NCBI RefSeq assembly: GCF_003097635.1
Contig: NZ_QCZI01000006.1
Span: forward strand, 62,001 to 126,000
DNA from: Flavobacterium psychrotolerans
GTDB lineage: Bacteria; Bacteroidota; Bacteroidia; Flavobacteriales; Flavobacteriaceae
Direction: 5' to 3'
DNA: 64,000 nt
Shown one piece after another: positions 16,344 through 23,980 of the stretch. Both the position numbers and the translations under genes were made by a program. Position 1 is the stretch's first letter. Each line of letters starts with the position of its first letter. The notes beneath the pieces are model-generated. The model was not told where the DNA came from. It did not search any database and worked only from the letters and a program-made list of their open reading frames with translations.

Positions 16344-17012
16344 TTATTCTCTCTCTCTCTCTCTCTCTCTCTCTACAAAATGGGCGTTCCCAGCGTTTTC
16401 ATTATCAAAAATCAATTGCATTACCCCTTTTTTATAGGATTTTAACTCTGCTAATTCTTGCTCCATTTTCTCTATCTTTTCATCTATTGAAGAAAGAAAA
16501 TTAGCGATTTTGGTTTGCTCTTCAAGGGTTGGAATCGGGAGAGATATATTTTTTACAATATCAGCGGACAAATTTCCTTGTCCACCTTGGAGAAAGGTTT
16601 TAATAATATTTTCTTTTTTAAATTTTAAAAATGAATAAATATAAAAATGATTCTCATTAGATTTAATACATAATACCGCTTGATTAATTGCTCCATTAAT
16701 TTTTGAAATGCCAACTTCACCACTTGTTGCCCCATACAAAGCATAAAGAATATCTCCAGTTTCAACCAATTTTGCCGAAGATTTTTTTAAACCTTCTTCT
16801 GTAATAAATTGCTCAGTGGTACTCGAATTAATTTCCCCAGAACGAATAAATGGTATTTTTCCACCAAAATATTGTCGCTTTGTAGTTAAAGGTGTTCCGC
16901 CAGAATAAAACTTTGCAATATCTCCCAACTTTTTAATTTCCCATTCAGGATAGTCATTACCGTTTTTATCTTTAAACTGTAACCGTTTTTTTGAATTATC
17001 GTTTTCTAACAT
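16344..17012 (-). CDS. hsdS: type I specificity subunit, first half
   Basis: N-terminal half of the S subunit that directs HsdM/HsdR to DNA. It begins MLENDNSKKRLQFKDKNGNDYPEW, has the first target-recognition domain (about 25-165) and the central conserved region PTLEEQTKIANFLSSIDEKI followed by a long helix. The reading frame then enters the AG repeat (encoding Glu-Arg repeats) and stops at TAA 16344-16346. At 222 residues it is half the family length (about 400-450). It starts 12 bases after hsdM. Half S subunits of other type I enzymes can dimerise and remain active, so this truncated form may still give methylation of a symmetrical site; that is inference. Confidence 0.9.
   Translation of the reverse strand: MLENDNSKKRLQFKDKNGNDYPEWEIKKLGDIAKFYSGGTPLTTKRQYFGGKIPFIRSGEINSSTTEQFITEEGLKKSSAKLVETGDILYALYGATSGEVGISKINGAINQAVLCIKSNENHFYIYSFLKFKKENIIKTFLQGGQGNLSADIVKNISLPIPTLEEQTKIANFLSSIDEKIEKMEQELAELKSYKKGVMQLIFDNENAGNAHFVERERERERE
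16349..16374 (-). repeat. (AG)13 dinucleotide repeat inside hsdS
   Basis: Thirteen perfect CT units on the plus strand (AG on the coding strand), in the linker between the two halves of HsdS. Frame check: hsdS from 17012 to 15736 is 1277 bases, one base-pair class off a multiple of three. Removing one unit gives 1275 bases and an uninterrupted 425-codon frame. With 11 or 14 units the frame ends at a TAG just past the repeat. This is a simple-sequence contingency repeat. Confidence 0.95.
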
Positions 17013-17024
17013 TGTTGCTTAAAT

Positions 17025-18596
17025 TTAAAAAGGGGTTGGTATTCCTAGTTCGGTACAAAAACTAGCTATTCTAGCATTTATTTGGGTTGTTTCTATTGCT
17101 ATTTTTTTTATATTTTCAGAAACAATTGTAATATCTATAATGTCTTCGGCTTCAAAGGTATCTACATAACGTGGAATGTTCAGGTTATAATCGTTATCGG
17201 CTATCAATTGCAAAGGGACACGCTTGCTGTATTTGCCTTCTTCTAAACGATGGCGGTAGGTTGAAACGATTTTATCAATGTGTTCTTCTTTCAATACGTT
17301 TTGAGTTTTTACCTTTTCAAAATGCTGGCTGGCATCTATGAACAAAACATCCTCTGGTTGTTCCTTGCATTTCTTGAACACCATAATGCAGGTTGGTATG
17401 CTAGTTCCGTAAAAGATATTGCTTGGCAATCCAATCACCGCATCGAGATAGTTACGGTTTTCTATCAAATACCTGCGAATATGCTGTTCCGCACCACCAC
17501 GAAACAAAGCACCGTGTGGCAATACAATTGCCATAGTTCCGTTCTCGGCAAGATGGTAAATCATATGTTGCACAAAGGCGAAATCAGCTTTGCTACTAGG
17601 TGCTAATTTTCCGTATTGGGAAAATCTGTCATCACTTGTGAACAATGGATTAGCACTCCATTGAGCTGAAAATGGTGGATTGGCGACAATGGCTTCAAAT
17701 TGTTTTTCAAGGTGCTGAGGATGCTCTAAAGTATCTTCTTGCTTGATGTCGAACTTGCGGTAATGTACCCCGTGCAAAATCATATTCATACGGGCTAAGT
17801 TGTAGGTGGTACGGTTCATTTCTTGACCATAAAAATCACCTACTTCTTTAACTTCTTTCGCCACACGAAGCAACAATGAACCAGAACCACAAGTAGGGTC
17901 ATATACAGATTTCAATTTGTCTTTGCCTGTTGTAACTAACTTCGCCAGTATCATACTCACCTCTTGTGGGGTATAAAATTCCCCTGCTTTTTTACCAGCA
18001 CCGCTGGCAAACTGCCCAATCAAATATTCATACGCATCACCTAAAACATCCAGCTCCGAGTTTTCTAACTTGAAATCAATTTTATCTAAGTGCGATAAGA
18101 CTTTAGAGATAATTTCGTTTCTGGCTTCTGGAGTTTTCCCGAGCTTGGTGCTGTTCAAATCCATATCCTCAAACAGGTTATCAAAATCCTCTTCGCTATC
18201 CGTACCCATCGTACTCAGTTGAATGTTGGTCAGGATTTTTTGTAGGTCTTCCAGTATAAAGTTGCTAATACCTACCACATCACTATTCCCACGTTTAGCG
18301 ACCTCGCTAAACAACTCGTCAGGTTTCAAGAAATACCCTAGTTTTTCTAAAGCTTCTTCCTTCACCGCTTCAATGATTTCGGCATTGTGGATGTCGGATG
18401 TTTTCAGGTCACGAAAATGAAGTTTATCTTGTTTCAAGATGCCATTGGCAAAGATTTCCATCTTTTCCGCTAGGTATTTGTAAAAAATAAACCCCAAGAT
18501 GTAATCACGGAATTCATCGGCATTCATTTTGCCACGCAAGGTGTTGGCTATATTCCAAAGCTGTTGTTCGAGCTGTTTCTTCTGGTCTTCTGACAT
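17025..18596 (-). CDS. hsdM: type I DNA methyltransferase M subunit
   Basis: N6-adenine methyltransferase of the type I enzyme, 523 residues, full length. It has an N-terminal helical domain (about 1-150), the AdoMet-binding motif DPTCGSGSLLLR near 237, and the catalytic NPPF motif in IVANPPFSAQW near 304. GAGKKAGEFYTPQEVS near 200 is the usual pre-motif segment. It partners with HsdS for site recognition and with HsdR for cleavage. It is the first gene of hsdM-hsdS-(cargo)-hsdR; the stop-to-start gap to hsdS is 12 bases. Confidence 0.96.
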   Translation of the reverse strand: MSEDQKKQLEQQLWNIANTLRGKMNADEFRDYILGFIFYKYLAEKMEIFANGILKQDKLHFRDLKTSDIHNAEIIEAVKEEALEKLGYFLKPDELFSEVAKRGNSDVVGISNFILEDLQKILTNIQLSTMGTDSEEDFDNLFEDMDLNSTKLGKTPEARNEIISKVLSHLDKIDFKLENSELDVLGDAYEYLIGQFASGAGKKAGEFYTPQEVSMILAKLVTTGKDKLKSVYDPTCGSGSLLLRVAKEVKEVGDFYGQEMNRTTYNLARMNMILHGVHYRKFDIKQEDTLEHPQHLEKQFEAIVANPPFSAQWSANPLFTSDDRFSQYGKLAPSSKADFAFVQHMIYHLAENGTMAIVLPHGALFRGGAEQHIRRYLIENRNYLDAVIGLPSNIFYGTSIPTCIMVFKKCKEQPEDVLFIDASQHFEKVKTQNVLKEEHIDKIVSTYRHRLEEGKYSKRVPLQLIADNDYNLNIPRYVDTFEAEDIIDITIVSENIKKIAIETTQINARIASFCTELGIPTPF

Positions 18597-18669
18597 TTTA
18601 TTTGTGCTAAATTAAGTGATGGCTAATTTACATTTTTTAAGATTAATCTTGGTATTTATTGACAGGAAG

Positions 18670-20016
18670 TTAAGCTGGTTCTTCACTAATTATTTCGATT
18701 AAATTTTTCAACACCAAATCAGTAACTTCTAAACTATCGTAACCTTCAACATCCTGTTCGTTTCTTGTTTCAATGATATACTTTACTAAATCCCCAAAGA
18801 CAACTTCTTCTTCTTCAAAGAAATCTGTAAAATAGGAACTGTCTTGTATGTCAAAACCTATGTCTTCTATAACATCTAATAGATTAACATTTTCATTTAT
18901 GTTAATTTTATAATCAGGCAATAGAAAAGGTGCTGGCTTATGTCCATCATTCTCCAAAATATATTTCAATAATTCAACAACTTCTTTGGATTTTGTTGAG
19001 CTATTGTTTTCTGATTCTTCTATTTGGATAATTTGGATTAAATTATTCAGAAGCACATTAGTAATCTCAACGCTATTATAATTCTCGCTTTTTTGCTCCT
19101 TTCTTAATTCAATTATATAATTTATTAAATCTCCAAAAATGACTTGTTCCGCATCAAAGTATTCGGTAAAAAAGGGAGCATCATATAAACCAAATTCAGC
19201 ATATTCAAGAATATCACTTATGTTAACCATACCATCTAAATCAAAAGTAAGTTCAAAATGTGAAGGTGGTTGCGGTTTATGATTGTTATTATTTGCCAAT
19301 TGATTTACTAAATTCTCAACTATTGAATTAGTTTTATCTGGTTCTTTAGCCAAAATCCCTTCTTTCATTTGTGATTCTGAATCGTTTGTCATAAGGTGGT
19401 GTATCTTCTTATTACTCTGTAGAACTTCTGTGACAATTAACAAGTCCCTTTCCATTTCATTTAAAAACGCCTCATCAATTAAATCAGCACTGTTTAACGA
19501 TTCTTCAAGGGATTCAATAGGAGTGCCTTTATTATGACTTAAAAGGAAGCTTTCGTTTTTCAACATTAATTCTATTGGTTTTAAAGCTTCAATGCCTTCT
19601 TTAATCAAATTTAGCCTTTCTGTATTACTTAGTTTAACTCTTCCTTCACTATATTCAATTGAAGACACTTCTTCAATAGCCTCTTTTTTTTCCGACTTTC
19701 CAGCATTAAGAAACTCCACCAGTTTAGCTTCATCCACTTTCATTTCGTGTCCAGAAGACCAACTAGAACCGTCAACTGTGTGACCAAACTGAGTAGTTTC
19801 AAAGAATTTATACGTATTAAGTTTGTTTAACATCGACCTAATTCCAGCATATTTCATCCCGAAATGTTCTGCTAGAGTTCTATTGGTCATTTTACAGCTT
19901 AGTCCGCTTTTCTGCCATCCTATTATATAGGATATGAATAGTTTTTGAGTTGAACTAAGTCTTGGTGTGGCTAGTAAATCATTGTTTACCATCACAAATG
20001 GTTGTATATTTTTCAT
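18670..20016 (-). CDS. wHTH-like protein with an internal tandem repeat
   Basis: 448 residues. The first ~110 (KLFISYIIGWQKSG, MTNRTLAEHFGMKYAGIRSMLNKL, YKFFETTQFG) look like a winged helix-turn-helix of the replication-initiator or island-regulator kind. A long polar linker follows. The C-terminal part is a tandem duplication of about 85-90 residues. Each copy begins HKPxP, has an FT(D/E)(Y/F)F segment, then VIFGDLINYIIELRKEQ (copy 1) or VVFGDLVKYIIETRNEQ (copy 2) and a closing LxNLIxII helix. Family unknown. It lies between hsdM and the xis-like gene, so it could regulate the island or the RM operon. Confidence 0.6.
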   Translation of the reverse strand: MKNIQPFVMVNNDLLATPRLSSTQKLFISYIIGWQKSGLSCKMTNRTLAEHFGMKYAGIRSMLNKLNTYKFFETTQFGHTVDGSSWSSGHEMKVDEAKLVEFLNAGKSEKKEAIEEVSSIEYSEGRVKLSNTERLNLIKEGIEALKPIELMLKNESFLLSHNKGTPIESLEESLNSADLIDEAFLNEMERDLLIVTEVLQSNKKIHHLMTNDSESQMKEGILAKEPDKTNSIVENLVNQLANNNNHKPQPPSHFELTFDLDGMVNISDILEYAEFGLYDAPFFTEYFDAEQVIFGDLINYIIELRKEQKSENYNSVEITNVLLNNLIQIIQIEESENNSSTKSKEVVELLKYILENDGHKPAPFLLPDYKININENVNLLDVIEDIGFDIQDSSYFTDFFEEEEVVFGDLVKYIIETRNEQDVEGYDSLEVTDLVLKNLIEIISEEPA

Positions 20017-20052
20017 AACGTTTATTTTTTTGATTTTTTTTTTAATGAAGTA

Positions 20053-20340
20053 CTATGCTACTTTTTTTGATGGTATTAAACTCGCCAGCAATTCAGCTCG
20101 TTTGTAATATCGCCTGTTACCTATACCATAAGCGGTAATTTTTCCTTTGTTTGTCCAACGCCACAACGTTGTGCTATCGATTTTAAGAAATTCAAAGGCT
20201 TGTTCTCTTGTTAATAGCTCATCAGGAGTATTAACAGCAAAGTCTTTTTTGAAGTCATCTAATTGACCTTTCACACCCTTACTTATTAGCTCTGCCAATT
20301 GTTCAGGTGTTGTTTGAATAAATTGAATGTTATTTTCCAT
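20053..20340 (-). CDS. excisionase-like helix-turn-helix protein
   Basis: 95 residues. A MerR-type DNA-binding domain of the excisionase family occupies residues 42-88: LLTREQAFEFLKIDSTTLWRW is the helix-turn-helix and the RYYKRAELLASL wing follows. A helical N-terminal segment could mediate oligomers. Such proteins beside integrases act as directionality factors or as regulators of island genes. It is transcribed with the 448-residue gene downstream (36-base gap) and separated from the integrase by a 429-base gap. Confidence 0.75.
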   Translation of the reverse strand: MENNIQFIQTTPEQLAELISKGVKGQLDDFKKDFAVNTPDELLTREQAFEFLKIDSTTLWRWTNKGKITAYGIGNRRYYKRAELLASLIPSKKVA

Positions 20341-20769
20341 TTCCTTTTTTCCTTTAAAAATTAAACATACTTATCCCGCTCCAAGAATGTATTTTTTTTC
20401 TTGAACATACATAATTATATGTAAATGGGAATCTAATCAATACAACTTTCAAGGCCTTAAAAGTTGGTAGGAATAACGTTCTCGAGTTTGTTACTTTCTA
20501 CATTACAAATGTCGGAAATAAAAAAAAGATAGGCAATAGGGCATTATAGTTACCCTAGTTGGCAAGTAGGGCAATAAGAGTTAAATTGCTAACAATCAAA
20601 CAATTGTGAAAAACCAACTCATAGTATTTAGTTTTTCGCAAAAATTTAACTAAAATTTAACATATTATTGTTATTTTATATGTATAAATCTATACATTAA
20701 TTTAAAATAATATAAGAAAAAAGCTTCTTTTATTTTGTAAAAAAGCGAGCAAATGACCAGTTTTCAATT
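20341..20769. other. gap between xis-like and integrase genes
   Basis: No gene seen. It contains GGCAATAGGGCA (about 20532) and GGCAAGTAGGGCAATAAG (about 20561) as imperfect direct repeats, with TAGGG and CCCTA as an inverted pair between them. Recombinase or HTH-protein binding sites are possible. It should also contain the promoter of the xis-like gene. Confidence 0.35.
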
Positions 20770-22023
20770 TTAGTCAAAATATTTGAAGGTTTCCAAGGCT
20801 AAATCTTCACTACTTTTACCAATATAGGTAAGAAACATCTTCTCGGTGGTGTGACCAGTAATGTTTTTCAATAGCGATGTAGGTATTTTGCCATAGTGTA
20901 TGGTTGCAAAGGTTTGTCTTCCTATATGTGAAGTAACCAAATCACATTTTCTATACATATCATCAACTTTTCTAAATATTCCGCTCTTTGGTGCTGTTTC
21001 AATATGCTTGCTGCCTTTTATCTTATAGGTTAGTTCGGCTATCTCACAAACGGTTTTAATAAAATCATTGTATTTCTGGTCAGAAATAGCATAAGGAAAC
21101 ATTCCATTTCTTTTGTTGAGTATCTCTATAACTTTTGGGTGTACTGGTATGGTCATAATTTTACCTGTCTTCTTTTGGGTAAACTCAATCAGGTTTTTGC
21201 CTTTTTCAACACGTATCATTTCTTTAGTGAAACGCATAAAGTCAGATACTCGTTGTCCAGTGTAGCAACTAATAATTAACCAGTCTTTTGCATTTTCTAA
21301 ACTGTCAGTCAATTTAGCTTTCTCAATCTGTTCTATTTTTTGCAATTCATCCGTTGTTAAGTATATCTTTTCAACTTTAGACTGGTCTAATCGTAAACTA
21401 TCTAATTGAGGACTTGTTTCTATTCCCATAAATCTTGCGTGCCTGCAAACAGTCTTAATAAATGTAAGTTCACGTTGCATCGTGTTTTGAGCATACTTTT
21501 TTGTTTTATAGAAGCTTACAAATTCATTTTTAAAGCTGTCGTTTACATCCTTTATTAATATAGGCTTTCTTCTTAAAATTTCCAGTTCTTCAATCTTCTG
21601 TTTAATAGTCCTAAACTTTTGAACTGAGGTGTCCTTTAATTCGTGTTTACGGTATTCAATGTAAAAATCAAGGTATTTGGTCAGCTCCTTTGGCAATGCT
21701 TCCGCTTGAAGAGGTGGGTTATAATAGTAGTCTATTTGTGTTTGCAACCATCCTTTATTTATCTCGTTAGGATTGGCAAGATTAAAGGCATTTAAGATAT
21801 GGTTCTCTATTTTATTTAATTCGGTGTTAACACGGGTTTTTTCATTAGTAATCCCAATATCTTTTGAATTTTTTTTATGTAGTTTGCTCCAATACTGTTT
21901 TGACACTTCAAACTTGGTGTTTGCACCATAAACAAAATCTTTGTCATCAAAACGATATAATAAACGTAGATGTAAATTCGATTTTTCCTTCGTTGAACGG
22001 TATAAAAAATTGATGGTTGCCAT
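20770..22023 (-). CDS. tyrosine-type site-specific integrase
   Basis: Catalyses integration of the island into tRNA-Ser. Started at the ATG at 22023 (MATINFLYRSTKEK), giving 417 residues; the ATG at 22047 is less likely because it precedes by only eight residues of non-family sequence. An arm-binding N-terminal domain (1-90) and SAM-like core-binding domain (about 100-200) are followed by the catalytic domain. Its Arg is near 257 (CYTGQRVSDFMRF), HxxR at SHIGRQTFAT near 366, His in TGHTTEKMF near 390 and Tyr in MFLTYIGKS near 397. All five catalytic positions are present, so it should be active. It points away from attR, which lies about 195 bases upstream. Confidence 0.93.
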   Translation of the reverse strand: MATINFLYRSTKEKSNLHLRLLYRFDDKDFVYGANTKFEVSKQYWSKLHKKNSKDIGITNEKTRVNTELNKIENHILNAFNLANPNEINKGWLQTQIDYYYNPPLQAEALPKELTKYLDFYIEYRKHELKDTSVQKFRTIKQKIEELEILRRKPILIKDVNDSFKNEFVSFYKTKKYAQNTMQRELTFIKTVCRHARFMGIETSPQLDSLRLDQSKVEKIYLTTDELQKIEQIEKAKLTDSLENAKDWLIISCYTGQRVSDFMRFTKEMIRVEKGKNLIEFTQKKTGKIMTIPVHPKVIEILNKRNGMFPYAISDQKYNDFIKTVCEIAELTYKIKGSKHIETAPKSGIFRKVDDMYRKCDLVTSHIGRQTFATIHYGKIPTSLLKNITGHTTEKMFLTYIGKSSEDLALETFKYFD

Positions 22024-22058
22024 AATTTGTAATTTACAATAAAACAAATATACAAAAT

Positions 22059-22086
22059 TTGTACGGCATTTGTACGATTAAATGTA
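22059..22086. promoter_or_regulatory. candidate integrase arm-type sites, right
   Basis: TTTGTACGGCA and TTTGTACGATTAAATG, matching the TGTACGATTAA words at 8431-8450. They lie just upstream of the integrase start, so they could also serve for autoregulation. Confidence 0.4.
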
Positions 22087-22216
22087 AATTGTTGCATTAT
22101 ACTGAAAATTACAGCAAAATTAAAAATATTTGTTAAGTTCTGTTATTATTGCAGTTATAAACTATTTTTGAGTAAAAATTAGGTTTTAGTTTGTGGTATG
22201 TTTGCAGTATAAGCAG

Positions 22217-22232
22217 TCCCTTCCTCTCTGCT
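22217..22232 (+). repeat. attR, right 16-bp attachment repeat
   Basis: Identical to 8359-8374, i.e. the last bases of tRNA-Ser plus CT. No tRNA body precedes it, so it is the displaced copy that marks the island's right end. Confidence 0.88.
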
Positions 22233-22240
22233 GAAACAAA

Positions 22241-22269
22241 AAAATGCTTCCCTTTCAGGAAGCATTTTT
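22241..22269 (+). terminator. original tRNA-Ser terminator, displaced
   Basis: AAAATGCTTCC and GGAAGCATTTTT around a CTTTCA loop, a perfect stem with a T run, lying just beyond attR where the uninterrupted tRNA would have ended. Confidence 0.8.
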
Positions 22270-22307
22270 CTGTTTCATAATAAATTGAATTCTATCGGTC
22301 TGCAACA

Positions 22308-22338
22308 AAAAAAATCACGTTAAAAACGTGATTTTTTT
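22308..22338 (-). terminator. bidirectional terminator downstream of hemD
   Basis: AAAAAAATCACGT pairs with ACGTGATTTTTTT (13 bp) around TAAAA. It ends 18 bases from the hemD stop, and works on either strand. Confidence 0.8.
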
Positions 22339-22355
22339 GAAGTGTATTTCAAATT

Positions 22356-23105
22356 TTATTTCCCTTTGTTGGCCTCGTTAATGTATTTTTCCAACGCCAT
22401 AGTCATTGAGGGTGTTTCTGGAGTAGGAGCAAGAATGTCAATTCGTAAACCGCGTTCTAATGCTTCTTTTTGAGTCGTGCTTCCAAATACCGCAATTCTA
22501 GTATTGTTTTGTTCAAAACCAGGGAAATTCATAAATAATGATTTTATTCCAGTTGGACTAAAGAACGCCAAAATATCATAATAAACATCGGCCAAATCAG
22601 ACAAATCACTCATTACGGTTTTGTAAAAAATGGCTTGAGTCCAATCTACTTTAAGATTGTTTAGCGTAAGAGGTGCATCCGCATTCAACTGATCAGAAGC
22701 AGGCAACAAAAACTTTTCGTCCTTGTATTTTTTTATTAAGGGAGACATGTCGGCAAAATCTTTCTGACCCACATAGATTTTACGTTTTCTATACACCACA
22801 TATTTTTGAAGATAAAAAGCGACTGCTTCTGATTGGCAAAAATATTTCAATCCTTCCGGTACTTTGTAGCGCATTTCTTCTGCCACTCTAAAGAAGTGGT
22901 CAACGGAATTTTTACTCGTTAAGATGATTGCAGTGTAGTTGTGAAGGTCGATTTTCTGGAGTCTGACGTCTTTCGCATTTACTCCTTCCACATGTATGAA
23001 CGGTCTGAAATCAACTTTTACTTTATGCTTTTGTTGTAGCTCAAAATACGGGGAATTCTCTACTTTAGGCTCTGGTTGTGACACCAAAATTGTTTTCACT
23101 TTCAT
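22356..23105 (-). CDS. hemD: uroporphyrinogen-III synthase
   Basis: Cyclises hydroxymethylbilane to uroporphyrinogen III in heme synthesis. 249 residues, the usual length. The N-terminal VKTILVSQPEP segment and the mid-region IILTSKNSVDHFFRVAEEM fit the two-domain HemD fold. The C-terminal block ILAFFSPTGIKSLFMNFPGF also fits, and TRIAVFGSTTQKEALERGL is the best conserved family stretch. HemD proteins vary widely, so the call rests on this pattern. A membrane protein with DUF4271 is encoded 20 bases upstream on the same strand, a pairing common in Flavobacteriaceae. Confidence 0.88.
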   Translation of the reverse strand: MKVKTILVSQPEPKVENSPYFELQQKHKVKVDFRPFIHVEGVNAKDVRLQKIDLHNYTAIILTSKNSVDHFFRVAEEMRYKVPEGLKYFCQSEAVAFYLQKYVVYRKRKIYVGQKDFADMSPLIKKYKDEKFLLPASDQLNADAPLTLNNLKVDWTQAIFYKTVMSDLSDLADVYYDILAFFSPTGIKSLFMNFPGFEQNNTRIAVFGSTTQKEALERGLRIDILAPTPETPSMTMALEKYINEANKGK

Positions 23106-23125
23106 ATTTGATAATTTCTAATATG

Positions 23126-23791
23126 CTAACTTTTTGTAAACCAATAATACATAAAATAGTAAGGTGCTATTTCAAGTGCGCAAAGATACAAAATAAAATA
23201 AAACAACTTGCCAAATATTAAATTTTGATAATTTTTTAATGATTGAGCGTAGGTTATTACGTATGTGACCAGAATAATGGGGATAATCGTTAAAATTATA
23301 CTTTTCGTTAAAATATTGGTGTAAAATAAAATAATGTCAGCGGGAAGAATCAGTAAGCCAATATAAGTTCTGTAACTTACTTTGGCTAAATTGAACTGTT
23401 CCATGAATTCTTCAATCTTGAATGAAGTGGAAATAATTTTTTCAATCAAGTATTTTGAAAAGATAAATACGAAAAGTAATGTGGTTATTTGGATAAAAAC
23501 AATCCAATCGGTCTTCGAGGCATAGCCGAAATAATGGAGTGTTAATTGAATGAAAAAGGCCAAAGAAATTAACTGTACGATAAATAGGGCGATTGTAAAC
23601 CCGCTCAATAAATTGCTACTATCCCTATAAATTTTAATGTATTTGTCAGAAATAATTAATTTTAGAAAATCACTGAAACGTGCCTCAAAAACAGATTTTG
23701 TGAGTGCGATTAATGCAAACGCAAGTATAAATAAAAGAGTTGCCCAGTCTCTGTTTTCTACAATTCGGGGATGAAATATGGTCTCAATCAT
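23126..23791 (-). CDS. DUF4271 membrane protein
   Basis: 221 residues with six or so hydrophobic helices (WATLLFILAFALIAL, LLSGFTIALFIVQLISLAFF, IVFIQITTLLFVFIFSKY, LILPADIILFYTNIL, IILTIIPIILVTYVITY, LFYFILYLCALEIAPYYFMY), so it is an integral inner-membrane protein. The pattern matches the Bacteroidota-specific DUF4271 family of unknown function, usually next to hemD as here. It is read as the first gene of a two-gene unit with hemD. Confidence 0.75.
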   Translation of the reverse strand: MIETIFHPRIVENRDWATLLFILAFALIALTKSVFEARFSDFLKLIISDKYIKIYRDSSNLLSGFTIALFIVQLISLAFFIQLTLHYFGYASKTDWIVFIQITTLLFVFIFSKYLIEKIISTSFKIEEFMEQFNLAKVSYRTYIGLLILPADIILFYTNILTKSIILTIIPIILVTYVITYAQSLKNYQNLIFGKLFYFILYLCALEIAPYYFMYYWFTKS

Positions 23792-23953
23792 AACGGATAC
23801 AAAATTACTAAATAAATATGGGATTCATTGTCTTGTTTTTTATTGTTTTTATGTTTGGTTGCGAATATTTGAATTATTTCTTTGTTAGTGCTTTATTACA
23901 AAAAAAATCTGTTTTATTATAAAATTATTAAGACGCAACTGCTTTAAAAAGAT

Positions 23954-23961
23954 TATTTTTG
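23954..23961 (+). promoter_or_regulatory. -7 element of the DPM-type glycosyltransferase gene
   Basis: TATTTTTG matches TAnnTTTG and ends 19 bases before the ATG at 23981. Confidence 0.55.
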
Positions 23962-23980
23962 CTTGAAATTTTAACAAAAA

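Larger units (their letters stand above)
8359..22232. mobile_element. integrated genomic island carrying a type I RM system
   Basis: The segment between two copies of a perfect 16-bp repeat (8359-8374 and 22217-22232) has the structure of a tRNA-targeted integrative element. It inserts at the 3' end of tRNA-Ser, has a tyrosine integrase gene next to the right junction and an excisionase-like HTH gene beside it. The cargo is restriction/defence-like, and long AT-rich gaps are present. No relaxase, type IV secretion or phage structural gene was found, so it is a satellite-like or non-self-transmissible island. Before insertion, the tRNA would have been followed directly by the terminator now at 22241-22269. 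Confidence 0.88.
22087..22355. other. right junction region
   Basis: From the integrase promoter region across attR to hemD. TGCAGTTATAA and TGCAGTATAA words (about 22150 and 22203) precede attR and might be further recombinase sites. Beyond attR are two terminators (22241 and 22308). No gene seen. Confidence 0.4.

Noticed and set aside
15736..17012. hsdS as a pseudogene broken by a random frameshift
   Set aside because: The only break is at a perfect dinucleotide repeat, both halves are otherwise intact and conserved, and one unit less restores the full frame. Decay would not be so precise.
17280..17606. 108-residue plus-strand open frame inside hsdM
   Set aside because: Antisense shadow of the well-conserved methyltransferase gene.
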